Shown in pieces: positions 55,030 through 63,810 of a DNA stretch of 64,000 bases. The position numbers were made by a program, and so were the translations under genes. The DNA is taken from assembly GCA_947165505.1 (NCBI GenBank), contig CAMVAT010000009.1, positions 34,968 through 98,967 of the forward strand, read 5' to 3'. The notes below the pieces were generated by a model. It was not told where the DNA came from. It worked only from the letters and a program-made list of their open reading frames with translations, and did not search any database. The DNA comes from an uncultured Prevotellaceae bacterium. GTDB taxonomy: Bacteria > Bacteroidota > Bacteroidia > Bacteroidales > Bacteroidaceae. The first letter of the stretch is position 1. The number at the start of each line of letters is the position of its first letter.

Positions 55030-57354
55030 ATGCAAGAAAATCTAGTAATTGTAGAGAGCCCTGCCAAAGCCAAAACGATTGAGAAATTCTTAGGCAAGGA
55101 CTACAAAGTCATGTCGAGCTACGGTCATATCCGCGACCTGCGTAAGAAAGAAATCAGTGTTGACACCGACACGATGGAGCCCGACTATGAGATTCCCGAA
55201 GAGAAGAAGAAATTAGTCAGCGAACTGAAAGCCAACGCCAAAAAGGCGAAGAAGATATGGTTGGCATCCGATGAAGACCGCGAGGGAGAAGCCATCTCAT
55301 GGCATCTGTGCGAGGTGCTCGGTCTGGACGAGGAGAACACCAGCCGCATCGTGTTTCACGAGATTACCAAACCTGCCATCCTGCAAGCCATACAAGAGCC
55401 GCGCAAACTAGACATGAACCTGGTGAATGCGCAGCAGGCACGCAGGGTGCTCGACCGCATCGTAGGTTTCAAACTGTCGCCCGTGTTGTGGCGCAAAGTG
55501 AAACCCGCACTGTCGGCCGGACGCGTGCAGAGCGTGGCCGTGAGACTGATTGTGGAGCGCGAACGCGAAATCCAAAGCTTCAATAGCGAGACCTACTACC
55601 GCGTCAACGCCACCTTCATACATACACTCGCCAACGGCACGCAGGCAGAGGTGAAAGCCGAACTGAACACCCGCTTCAAAAGCCATGAGGAAGCCACCGC
55701 ATTTCTCGAGAAATGCAGTCAGGCCGACTTCTGCGTTGACAGCATCACCAAAAAACCGCTCAAACGCATGCCGGCACCCCCCTTCACCACCTCGACCCTG
55801 CAACAGGAGGCCGCACGCAAACTCGGTTTCACCGTGTCGCAAACCATGATGGTGGCACAGCACCTGTACGAAAACGGATACATCACCTATATGCGTACCG
55901 ACTCGGTCAACCTCTCCACGCTCTGCATCGGGGCATCCAAAGAAGAGGTGATACGGCTCTATGGCGAGGATTACAGCCGTCCGCGCAATTTCCAGACCCG
56001 CGCCAAAGGAGCACAGGAAGCGCACGAGGCCATACGCCCCACCTATATGAGCAACACCGAGATAGAAGGCAACACACAAGAGAAACGGCTCTATGAACTC
56101 ATCTGGAAGCGCACCGCCGCCTCGCAAATGGCTGAGGCACAGATAGAGAAGACCACGGTCAACATCAGCATCAGCGGCACCGAAGAGCAGTTCGTCGCCA
56201 ACGGCGAAGTGGTGGTGTTCGACGGTTTCCTGAAAGTTTATCGCGAGTCCATCGACGACGACGACAAAGAAACATTGGCATCCGAGGAGATGACACACAC
56301 GCTGCCCGCCATGAAGAAAGGCGACACACTCAACCGCAAGGAGGTGAGCGCCACACAGCGCTTCACGCTCGGACCCGTGCGCTATACAGAGGCCAGCCTG
56401 GTGCATAAGCTCGAAGAGCTGGGCATCGGCCGACCCTCGACCTACGCACCCACCATCAGCACCATCCAACAGCGTGAGTACGTGCAGAAAGGCGACAAAA
56501 AAGGCGAAGAGCGCACCTATACCATCGACACGCTCAAAGGCAGCAAGATAGCCACCAAAAGCAAGAAAGAGGTGGTAGGCAGCGACAAAGGCAAACTGCT
56601 GCCCACCGACATCGGCATCGTCGTCAACGACTTCCTGCTCAAATACTTCCCCGCCATCATGGACTACAACTTCACGGCAAAGGTGGAGACGCAGTTCGAC
56701 CAGATAGCCGAGGGAAAAGCCAACTGGACGGCTATGGTGAAGAAATTCTACAAAGACTTCGAACCGACCGTAGAGAAGACGATGAACATACGCGCCGAGC
56801 ACAAAGCCGGAGAACGCGAACTGGGCATCGACCCCAAAAGCGGCAAACCCGTGTTCGTGAAAATAGGACGCTACGGACCCATCGTACAGATAGGCACCGC
56901 CGACGACGACGAGAAGCCACGCTTCGCCCAACTGCCCTCGAGCCTGAGCATGGAGAGCCTGACACTAGAAGAGGCCCTCGAACTCTTCACCCTGCCCCGT
57001 GTGGCCGGTGAATACCAAGGACAGCCTGTGACCATCGGCACCGGACGCTTCGGCCCGTATATCCTCTACAACAAGAAATACGTGTCGCTGCCCAAGACCG
57101 AAGACCCACACACGGTGACCCTCGAAACAGCTGTCAGCCTGATAGAAAAGAAACAGCAGGAAGACCAGCAACGCCACCTGAAACGCTTCAGCGAGGATGA
57201 GAAACTGGAAGTGCTCAACGGCCGCTACGGCCCATACATCGCCTACGACGGCAAAAACTACCGACTGCCCAAGGCCAAGCACGCCACAGCCGCCGAACTG
57301 ACCTACGAAGAGTGTATGAGCATCGTCAACGCCACCCCCACCAAGAAAAAATAA
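55030..57354 (+). CDS. topA: DNA topoisomerase I
   Basis: 774 residues, type IA topoisomerase that relaxes negative supercoils. The N-terminal TOPRIM domain (LVIVESPAKAKTIEKFLG, then ASDEDREGEAISWHL) binds Mg2+. The active-site Tyr287 lies in ITYMRTDSVNLS. SAGRVQSVAVRLIVERE and GIGRPSTYAPTI are further family segments. The C-terminus has GRYGPYI-type repeats in place of Cys4 zinc fingers, as is usual in Bacteroidetes. It is followed by aroK after only 4 bp. Confidence 0.97.
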   Translation: MQENLVIVESPAKAKTIEKFLGKDYKVMSSYGHIRDLRKKEISVDTDTMEPDYEIPEEKKKLVSELKANAKKAKKIWLASDEDREGEAISWHLCEVLGLDEENTSRIVFHEITKPAILQAIQEPRKLDMNLVNAQQARRVLDRIVGFKLSPVLWRKVKPALSAGRVQSVAVRLIVEREREIQSFNSETYYRVNATFIHTLANGTQAEVKAELNTRFKSHEEATAFLEKCSQADFCVDSITKKPLKRMPAPPFTTSTLQQEAARKLGFTVSQTMMVAQHLYENGYITYMRTDSVNLSTLCIGASKEEVIRLYGEDYSRPRNFQTRAKGAQEAHEAIRPTYMSNTEIEGNTQEKRLYELIWKRTAASQMAEAQIEKTTVNISISGTEEQFVANGEVVVFDGFLKVYRESIDDDDKETLASEEMTHTLPAMKKGDTLNRKEVSATQRFTLGPVRYTEASLVHKLEELGIGRPSTYAPTISTIQQREYVQKGDKKGEERTYTIDTLKGSKIATKSKKEVVGSDKGKLLPTDIGIVVNDFLLKYFPAIMDYNFTAKVETQFDQIAEGKANWTAMVKKFYKDFEPTVEKTMNIRAEHKAGERELGIDPKSGKPVFVKIGRYGPIVQIGTADDDEKPRFAQLPSSLSMESLTLEEALELFTLPRVAGEYQGQPVTIGTGRFGPYILYNKKYVSLPKTEDPHTVTLETAVSLIEKKQQEDQQRHLKRFSEDEKLEVLNGRYGPYIAYDGKNYRLPKAKHATAAELTYEECMSIVNATPTKKK

Positions 57355-57358
57355 ACAG

Positions 57359-57886
57359 ATGATACGCATCATCATCATCGGATATATGGGCGCGGGAAAA
57401 ACCACCGTGGGCAACGCCCTCTCGCGCCAATTAGGCATCCCTTTCTACGATCTCGACTGGTATATCGAGACGAGGATGCACAAAAGCGTGGCACAGATCT
57501 TCGAAGAGAAGGGCGAAGAGGGATTCCGCAAGATAGAATACAATATGCTGCACGAAGTGGCTGAGTTTGAGAATGTCATCATCAGCACCGGCGGCGGCAC
57601 GCCCTGTTTCTTCGACAACATGGACTACCTCAACCAGCAGGGTGACACCATCTATCTGAAAGCGACGCCCGAGGTGCTCTACGCACACCTGAAAATGGGC
57701 CGCACCGTGCGACCCCTGCTGCTGAACAAGACATCCGAGCAGATGCAAGCGTTCATCAGCGAGCAACTGTCGCTGCGCGAGCCGTTCTACAGCAAGGCCC
57801 GCCATACACTCGATGTCAACCTGCTCGATAATTACGACAAGATCAAGACTTCGGTAGAACGCATCCGCGAGATGACAGGAGTGTGA
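57359..57886 (+). CDS. aroK: shikimate kinase
   Basis: 175 residues. The P-loop GYMGAGKTTVG (about 8-18), the shikimate-binding DLDWYIE segment, EGFRKIEYNML and the STGGGTPC motif are all present. It phosphorylates shikimate in aromatic amino-acid synthesis. It starts 4 bp after topA, so the two are cotranscribed. Confidence 0.95.
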   Translation: MIRIIIIGYMGAGKTTVGNALSRQLGIPFYDLDWYIETRMHKSVAQIFEEKGEEGFRKIEYNMLHEVAEFENVIISTGGGTPCFFDNMDYLNQQGDTIYLKATPEVLYAHLKMGRTVRPLLLNKTSEQMQAFISEQLSLREPFYSKARHTLDVNLLDNYDKIKTSVERIREMTGV

Positions 57887-57888
57887 AG

Positions 57889-57928
57889 CCCCACCCCCTT
57901 CCCCTCCCGAGGGAGGGGCGTAGTTAGC
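57889..57928. repeat. GC-rich palindromic intergenic element, fourth copy
   Basis: CCCCTCCC (57901-57908) pairs perfectly with GGGAGGGG (57911-57918), then CGTAGTTAGC. It lies directly after the aroK stop and could terminate the topA-aroK transcript. Confidence 0.7.
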
Positions 57929-57930
57929 GA

Positions 57931-57992
57931 CCAGACTACCAAACGTCCAAACGACTAAACGACCAAACCACCAAACGACCAAACGACCAATC
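57931..57992. repeat. 8-bp CCAAACGA array ending at the speA start codon
   Basis: Nearly eight units (CCAAACGA, variants CCAAACGT, CTAAACGA, CCAAACCA) end exactly at the ATG at 57993. No Shine-Dalgarno sequence is left between array and start. Confidence 0.9.
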
Positions 57993-59885
57993 ATGAAGAA
58001 ATGGACCATTGACGATGCAAGAGAGCTCTACAACATCAACGGATGGGGCACCTCTTATTTCGGTATCAACGACGAAGGTGACGTCTATGTCACGCCCTGC
58101 AAAGACCAGACGCAAATCGACCTGCGCGAGGTGATGGACGAACTGGCACTGCGCGATGTCACATCGCCCGTGCTGCTGCGCTTTCCCGACATCCTCGACA
58201 ACCGCATCGAGAAGACATGGAGCTGCTTTAAGAAAGCCGCCGAGGAGTACCACTACAATGCTGAAAACTATGTGGTCTATCCCATCAAGGTGAACCAGAT
58301 GCAGCCGGTGGTGGAAGAAATCATCAGCCACGGACGTAAGTTCAACCTCGGACTGGAGGCCGGCTCAAAACCTGAGTTGCACGCCGTCATCGCCATGCAA
58401 TGCCAGAGCGACAGCATCATCATCTGCAACGGATATAAAGACCAGAGCTATATCGAACTGGCCCTGCTGGCGCAGAAAATGGGCAAGCGCATCTTCATCG
58501 TCGTAGAGAAGCTCAACGAACTGGACATCATTGCCAAGATAGCAAAGAAACTCGATGTGCGGCCCAATATCGGCATCCGCATCAAACTGGCCTCCTCGGG
58601 CAGCGGCAAATGGGAAGAGAGCGGCGGCGACGCATCAAAATTCGGACTGACAGCCACCGAACTGCTCGACGCCCTCGACACGCTCGACCGCAAAGGACTG
58701 CACGACTGCCTCAGGCTCATCCACTTCCATATCGGTTCGCAAATCACGAAAATACGCCGCATACAGGCAGCCCTACGCGAGGCATCGCAATTCTATATCC
58801 AACTGCACAAAATGGGCTATAACGTCGATTTCGTAGATTGCGGCGGCGGCTTGGGCGTGGATTACGACGGCACACGGTCGCCCAGCAGCGAGAGCTCAGT
58901 CAACTACTCCATCCAGGAGTATGTCAACGACTGTATCTACACATTCGTCGAGGCGGCCAACAAAAACACGCTCCCCCACCCCAACATCATCACCGAGAGC
59001 GGCCGCTCGCTGGCAGCACACCACTCCGTGCTCGTCATCGATGTGCTGGAGACGGCCTCTCTGCCCGAGATGCCCGAGGAGTTTGAGCCCGACGAGACCT
59101 CGCACCAACTGGTGAAAGACCTGTACGACATCTGGGACAACCTGTCGCCCCGCAACGTGCTCGAAGACTGGCACGACGCCGAGCAGATACGTGAGGAGGT
59201 GCTCGACCTGTTCGCCCACGGCATCGTTGATCTGAAGACGCGTGCCGAGATTGAGGCCATGTATTGGAGCGTGTGCCATGAGATCAACGCCCTGACGAAG
59301 AACCTCAAGCACGTGCCCGAGGAGTTGATGAATATCGACAAACTGCTGGCCGACAAATACTTCTGCAATTTCTCGCTCTTCCAGAGCCTGAGCGACTCGT
59401 GGGCCATCGACCAACTGTTTCCCATCATGCCCATCCAGCGGCTCAACGAGCGCCCCACCCGCAACGCCACTATCCAAGACATCACCTGCGACAGCGACGG
59501 CAAGATAGCCAGTTTCGTGACCAACCGCCACAACTCTCACTCGCTGCCCGTCCACGCGCTGCGCAAAAACGAGAAATACTACCTCGGCGTGTTCCTCGTA
59601 GGAGCCTATCAAGAGATCCTCGGCGACATGCACAACCTCTTCGGCGACACCAACGCCGTACATATCTCGGTGAAAGACGGACATTACAGCATCGACCAAA
59701 TCATCGACGGCGAAACAGTAGAAGAGGTGCTCGAATACGTGCAGTACAACCCCAAGAAACTGGTACGGCAACTAGAAATATGGGTGACCAAATGTGTGAA
59801 ACAAGAGAAAATCACACTCGAAGAGGGTAAAGAATTCCTCTCCAACTACCGCTCCGGCCTTTACGGCTACACCTATCTTGAATAG
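57993..59885 (+). CDS. speA: biosynthetic arginine decarboxylase
   Basis: 630 residues, PLP-dependent. VVYPIKVNQMQPVVEEI holds the expected PLP lysine (Lys in PIKVNQ), and FHIGSQ, DCGGGLGVDYDG and ITESGRS are family segments of group IV decarboxylases. It converts arginine to agmatine for polyamine synthesis. The length is normal. It ends in TAG, which shows that TAG is a normal stop codon in this genome. Confidence 0.95.
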   Translation: MKKWTIDDARELYNINGWGTSYFGINDEGDVYVTPCKDQTQIDLREVMDELALRDVTSPVLLRFPDILDNRIEKTWSCFKKAAEEYHYNAENYVVYPIKVNQMQPVVEEIISHGRKFNLGLEAGSKPELHAVIAMQCQSDSIIICNGYKDQSYIELALLAQKMGKRIFIVVEKLNELDIIAKIAKKLDVRPNIGIRIKLASSGSGKWEESGGDASKFGLTATELLDALDTLDRKGLHDCLRLIHFHIGSQITKIRRIQAALREASQFYIQLHKMGYNVDFVDCGGGLGVDYDGTRSPSSESSVNYSIQEYVNDCIYTFVEAANKNTLPHPNIITESGRSLAAHHSVLVIDVLETASLPEMPEEFEPDETSHQLVKDLYDIWDNLSPRNVLEDWHDAEQIREEVLDLFAHGIVDLKTRAEIEAMYWSVCHEINALTKNLKHVPEELMNIDKLLADKYFCNFSLFQSLSDSWAIDQLFPIMPIQRLNERPTRNATIQDITCDSDGKIASFVTNRHNSHSLPVHALRKNEKYYLGVFLVGAYQEILGDMHNLFGDTNAVHISVKDGHYSIDQIIDGETVEEVLEYVQYNPKKLVRQLEIWVTKCVKQEKITLEEGKEFLSNYRSGLYGYTYLE

Positions 59886-59894
59886 TCGAACGCC

Positions 59895-61493
59895 ATGCGT
59901 GCCGCCCGCCCCATCCGTCCGTTCCCGTTAGTTATCCTCTCTCTCGTCGTCCTCCTGGCAAGTTGCAGGGGAGGACTTCGCTATCCCCGCTCCCTCACGC
60001 TGGCCGACAGCCTGACCGAGTGCTGTCCCGACAGTGCTATACGCTATCTGGACCGCCTGCGCCCCGCGATGGACGGTGCCGGCGAGGCCGACCGCATGTA
60101 CTACCGCCTGCTCTGCGTCAAGGCCGCCGACAAGGCCTATATCCCCCACACCTCCGACAGCTTTATCCGCCCCGTGCTCGACTATTACGAGCAGGGCGGC
60201 GATGCGCGTCTGCTCCCCGTCGCCCGCTACTACGCCGGCCGCGTCAGCATGGACCTGGGCGACGCGCCGCAGGCCATCTCGTATTTCCAGAAGGCCATCG
60301 ACATCATGGACGACTCCTTCGTCACGAATAAAGGGCTGTGCTACAGCCAGATGGGTTATCTACAAGTGCAAGAGTCGTTCTACGATGAGGCTCTCGGCTC
60401 CTTTCAAAACGCCTTGTCATGTTTCATCTCGCAGAGCGACACAATCCGGATGCTGATCTGCTTGTCCGACATCGGGTCAGTTTACAATTTCATGGGCGAG
60501 CGGCGGAAAGGACTCCATGCCTTGCTGCAAGCCAAGGGAATCATCGACAAGTATCACTTGCCGCAACTGCCCGAGGTCAACAATCAGATAGCACGCACCT
60601 ATTTGTTTTTGGAGCAGCCCGACTCCTCACTGCATTATCTCTCATTAGCATTAAGCCATCTCACGCCAGGGTCTGAGATGACCACATATACCATTGCGGC
60701 AACCATTTATCAGCATACTCAGATGCGTGACTCCATGCTGACGTATGCCAACAAACTGTTGGAGGGCGATTTGGTCAACAGAAGGTTCGCCCACCGCCTG
60801 AGGGGTGATTATTATCAGCAGACGGGCGACGTGCGCTCTGCCATGTCTGAATATCAAGCATGGGCCGACATCAACGACACCGTAGATGAAATTTCTGCGA
60901 CTCGCATGGTGGCACAAATCCATTCTTTGTACAATTACCAATTAAGAGAGAACGAGAACCGACGGCTTCAAATTGAGAACAAAACACAAAGGATAGTGAT
61001 TGCTATTGCAGTCATCATCAGTGGCTTGCTTGCCATCATTCTGTTGTTTTTTGTCAATTACCAAAAAAAGAAACGGATGGTATGGAAGTTGAAATTGGAG
61101 AAATATCAACGTATGGTAGATGACTATATGTCGAAGCACCAAGAGCAGACATCACCGGCCTTGTTGATGACGGAATCGGGTGTCTATAAAAAATTGAGGA
61201 CGTGCGTCAGCAAGGAGAAAAAGATGACCGACGAATTGTCGGAAGAGTTAATAGAAGTATTCAACCGCACTTACCCTGAGTTTTACCCGCATATCACGGA
61301 ACTGTGCAAACTCTCCGACCTCAACTATATGATTTGTGTCTTGATTAAAATAGGTTTCAACCCCACCGACATTGGCATTTTGGTGTGCAAGTCCAAGCAA
61401 GCCATCACTTCCGCACGCAAACGAATGTACAGCAAGGCATTCGGAAAGGATGCTAAACCCGAAAAATGGGATGAGATAATCCTCTCATTATAA
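59895..61493 (+). CDS. membrane-anchored TPR regulator
   Basis: 532 residues. The N-terminus has a lipoprotein-like signal (LLASCRG). TPR-like helical repeats follow (about 35-340, for example AISYFQKAIDIM and ALGSFQNALSCF), then one membrane helix (about 366-388), a charged coiled-coil segment, and a C-terminal region (about 440-532) resembling LuxR-type helix-turn-helix (LCKLSDLNYMICVLIKIGF, then KSKQAITSARKRMYSK). Bacteroidetes carry many such TPR-TM-HTH proteins of unknown signal. It begins 9 bp after speA. The first 500 bp are GC-rich and the rest markedly AT-richer. Confidence 0.8.
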   Translation: MRAARPIRPFPLVILSLVVLLASCRGGLRYPRSLTLADSLTECCPDSAIRYLDRLRPAMDGAGEADRMYYRLLCVKAADKAYIPHTSDSFIRPVLDYYEQGGDARLLPVARYYAGRVSMDLGDAPQAISYFQKAIDIMDDSFVTNKGLCYSQMGYLQVQESFYDEALGSFQNALSCFISQSDTIRMLICLSDIGSVYNFMGERRKGLHALLQAKGIIDKYHLPQLPEVNNQIARTYLFLEQPDSSLHYLSLALSHLTPGSEMTTYTIAATIYQHTQMRDSMLTYANKLLEGDLVNRRFAHRLRGDYYQQTGDVRSAMSEYQAWADINDTVDEISATRMVAQIHSLYNYQLRENENRRLQIENKTQRIVIAIAVIISGLLAIILLFFVNYQKKKRMVWKLKLEKYQRMVDDYMSKHQEQTSPALLMTESGVYKKLRTCVSKEKKMTDELSEELIEVFNRTYPEFYPHITELCKLSDLNYMICVLIKIGFNPTDIGILVCKSKQAITSARKRMYSKAFGKDAKPEKWDEIILSL

Positions 61494-61532
61494 ACGCGTT
61501 ATAAAATGCGTACTTTTTGCGTACTTCAATTC

Positions 61533-61563
61533 TTGACTTAACAAAGGGCTTTTCATAATTTTG
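61533..61563 (+). promoter_or_regulatory. promoter before a decayed gene
   Basis: TTG (61533-61535), a 20-bp spacer and TAATTTTG (61556-61563) are an excellent consensus promoter. The reading frame behind it is broken (see 61589-61752). Confidence 0.6.
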
Positions 61564-61588
61564 CAGTAATATTAACCAATACTGCAAT

Positions 61589-61752
61589 ATGATGAAAAAC
61601 CGAATACCGACTTCACCGGCACCGTCATGCACCGCAGCACAGAGACCCTCTCGCCCGCCAACACCCTCCTATTCGTCACCGACACCCCCGACCGCCCCAA
61701 GTACTACATCGAGATAGAGACGGACGAAAAGGTGTTCTACGGATATTTCTAA
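61589..61752 (+). pseudogene. frameshifted gene remnant
   Basis: ATGATG at 61589 follows a good promoter, but that frame yields a short Pro-rich chain. A different frame, open from about 61580 without a start, reads QYDEKPNTDFTGTVMHRS and ends KVFYGYF at 61752, which looks like real protein sequence. The two are best read as start and end of one gene joined by a frameshift and deletion. The family is not recognised. The 61494-62457 interval as a whole shows only remnants. Confidence 0.45.
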
Positions 61753-61765
61753 GCGCCTCAAAGTC

Positions 61766-61918
61766 ATGAAAAATAGAAACTCTATATGCGTATTAAGGTT
61801 ACTTTTCCTCCCCACGGTCCTGATACTCTCGGGGCCGGGGGAGGTTTTCGGGGGGGGGGTAGCTTTTTTACAGCTGATTACACGGATGAAACGAATTAAC
61901 AAAAGATTTAAACCCTAA
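61766..61918 (+). CDS. 50-codon ORF with signal-like start and a G10 tract
   Basis: MKNRNSICVLRLLFLPTVL gives a signal-peptide-like start. The frame then crosses ten G (61850-61859) and ends at 61918. A one-base change in the tract would give a different, short end (SFFTADYTDETN). No domain is seen. It could be a remnant; the tract makes slipped-strand variation possible. Confidence 0.3.
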   Translation: MKNRNSICVLRLLFLPTVLILSGPGEVFGGGVAFLQLITRMKRINKRFKP

Positions 61919-61954
61919 TATTACGCAGATTCAATATAATTGCTTATATTTGCC
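61903..61954 (+). repeat. 52-bp direct repeat with promoter box, copy 1
   Basis: Closely matches 63728-63779 over the same length (core TTCAATATAATTGCTT). It ends in TATATTTG (61945-61952), a TAnnTTTG box. It precedes a decayed coding stretch. Confidence 0.75.
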
Positions 61955-61979
61955 ACCCGAAGTAACAGTGAGCCGCATG

Positions 61980-62410
61980 TCGCCGTTATGCCTCCAAGTT
62001 CTACATGAACGTCAACGGGCAGATGACAGGTTATACTTTGAACATTGAACGTTATGATTACTTCGCCACATATAAGGGAGCAGGAGCGAGTTGGGAAGCG
62101 GGTCAGGGGGACAGGCACCCGCAGCGGGGACATCCTCTGGGCTGTGCCCTACCATGCCGTGACTGACAACACGGGCAGCTACGTGCACTTGGTGAACGCC
62201 GTCACGGGTAATGCCGACATCTCGGCAGGCCGAATGTTCGCCCGAAAAGTGTAGTTGACATATCCATAGAAAAGGTGGGCAAGAACATATACCGGTTCCG
62301 TACAGAAGACCTTCCGCCTGGTCCTTACGTCATTTACTATCAAGATTATATGTACATCTTACAAGTGTTTTACGACTTCGACTTAATTGAGAAAGAGACA
62401 GTTCCATAGA
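61980..62410 (+). pseudogene. decayed coding region with at least two frameshifts
   Basis: Protein-like stretches follow each other in three frames: KFYMNVNGQMTGYTLNIERY (from about 61995), then GDILWAVPYHAVTDNTGSYV to the stop at 62252-62254, then KVGKNIYRFRTEDLPPGPYV to the TAG at about 62407. Together they look like one gene of about 140 codons broken twice. Its promoter is the 52-bp repeat at 61903. The family is not recognised. Confidence 0.5.
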
Positions 62411-62457
62411 ACTATCGGGGCTGTGTGGTCAGACAAATGAAACGAAGCAAGGAAACA

Positions 62458-63051
62458 ATGAGAAAAAGACGATTGATTTTGACAATAGCATTAGCAGCCG
62501 TGACAGCGGCTGTCAGGGCCGACATCATCAACGGGCCAGACGACGGGCAGAGCCAGAGGAAAACGGAGCATACCGTCGCCGTGGGCGGAAGCGTGTCCTG
62601 GATTACATCAAAAGTGTATAACAGCTATCACAGCTACGACAGATGGATCGCGGGGCCCGGGGTTGACATTGAATACAACTTCGTGTCAAAAAACGGGTTT
62701 GGCGCAGGGGCGGCATTTTTCTACAATTCCACCCACATTGCCGGCACGTCGGTCCAGACTTGGTATGCCGGTCCGTTGGTCGCCTACAGGCTGCGGATGG
62801 GTTCCTGGCAGATGGGTGCGGACCTGGGGCTGGGCTACTCGAACTGCGACCTTGAAGGGCACGATGAAAAGGGAATGGCAATGAAGTCGGACGTGAACGT
62901 AGAATACCGTATCAGCAGCCATTTCGGCATAATGGCGCAGATGGGGGGGATTACCACATTCTTCGGCGGGACGAACGACTACGGAAAGGACGAAGAACTC
63001 AACGGCATATCCTATTGGGGTCTCTCGCTCGGTATATGCGTACATCTCTGA
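62458..63051 (+). CDS. small outer-membrane beta-barrel protein
   Basis: About 197 residues from the ATG at 62458, which opens the signal peptide (MRKRRLILTIALAAVTAAVRA). The remainder alternates polar and hydrophobic residues in strands (HTVAVGGSVSW, GFGAGAAFFYN, WGLSLGICVHL), like an eight-stranded outer-membrane barrel. No specific family is recognised. In-frame Met codons at 62437 and 62425 lie upstream but do not improve the signal. Confidence 0.6.
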   Translation: MRKRRLILTIALAAVTAAVRADIINGPDDGQSQRKTEHTVAVGGSVSWITSKVYNSYHSYDRWIAGPGVDIEYNFVSKNGFGAGAAFFYNSTHIAGTSVQTWYAGPLVAYRLRMGSWQMGADLGLGYSNCDLEGHDEKGMAMKSDVNVEYRISSHFGIMAQMGGITTFFGGTNDYGKDEELNGISYWGLSLGICVHL

Positions 63052-63076
63052 AAACTGACAAAATCACTAAACGATC

Positions 63077-63724
63077 ATGAGAAAAATAATTATTATCCTG
63101 ATGATGACCATGGCCACATCGGTCATGGCGCAGGGCAGGTTCTGCTACAGCTATAGCGACTGGCAGGAGGGCAACTGGGTCGAGTTGCAGCAGCTCACTC
63201 GCAACGCGCACTCAAAGAGCCGCCAACTGTGGGTGGGCGGCAACGACTATTCCTTCTCTACAGGCGACAAGGCCACGGACAAGGTGCTGAAAAAGAAGGC
63301 TTTTGCGGTGGAGTACAACGATACGCTCTATGTCAACCTGCGCACGCTGCGCTATGAGCGGCAACGGTTTGGCAACGGCTATGCTATGGCACTGCCCTAC
63401 GACGGCGACAAGGTCATGTTCGTCACCTACCGTATCGGTAAGAGCGTGACATGGGGCAGGGCTGCGGCAGGTGTCTTTTTCGGGGTCATCGGCGGAGCCA
63501 TCTCAGCATCAAATGCGCTGAAAGACCGCGTGTGCTACCTGATAGACAACGGCGGCAACGGCAAAACTACCGAGATTAAACTCATCGGCGACCGTCTGAT
63601 AAAAGAGATGCTATCCGAAAAACCTCTCGAACGCCACCGCTACATGTCGGTGCACGACCCGGATGAGCGGGAGTCGGCAGCCCATGTGCTGCCTCTGCTT
63701 AAGGAATGGGGTCTGGTGAAATGA
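63077..63724 (+). CDS. secreted protein of unknown function
   Basis: 215 residues with a signal peptide (ending SVMAQG). A conserved-looking domain follows (FCYSYSDWQEGNWVEL, then VEYNDTLYVNLRTLR), with a hydrophobic Gly/Ala-rich segment (AAAGVFFGVIGGAISA, about 132-148) that could insert in a membrane. Such proteins are frequent in Bacteroidales and are annotated as hypothetical. It lies 25 bp after the barrel protein gene, so the two probably form an operon. Confidence 0.65.
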   Translation: MRKIIIILMMTMATSVMAQGRFCYSYSDWQEGNWVELQQLTRNAHSKSRQLWVGGNDYSFSTGDKATDKVLKKKAFAVEYNDTLYVNLRTLRYERQRFGNGYAMALPYDGDKVMFVTYRIGKSVTWGRAAAGVFFGVIGGAISASNALKDRVCYLIDNGGNGKTTEIKLIGDRLIKEMLSEKPLERHRYMSVHDPDERESAAHVLPLLKEWGLVK

Positions 63725-63727
63725 CGC

Positions 63728-63779
63728 AAGATTTAAACGCGAATATTTCGTCAATTCAATATAATTGCTTAAATTTGCC
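63728..63779 (+). repeat. 52-bp direct repeat with promoter box, copy 2
   Basis: Second copy of 61903-61954, ending in TAAATTTG (63770-63777). It lies 31 bp before the start of the RHS-like ORF. Confidence 0.75.
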
Positions 63780-63810
63780 GAAGAGAATCTTATTTACTAA
63801 CCGTCATGTC

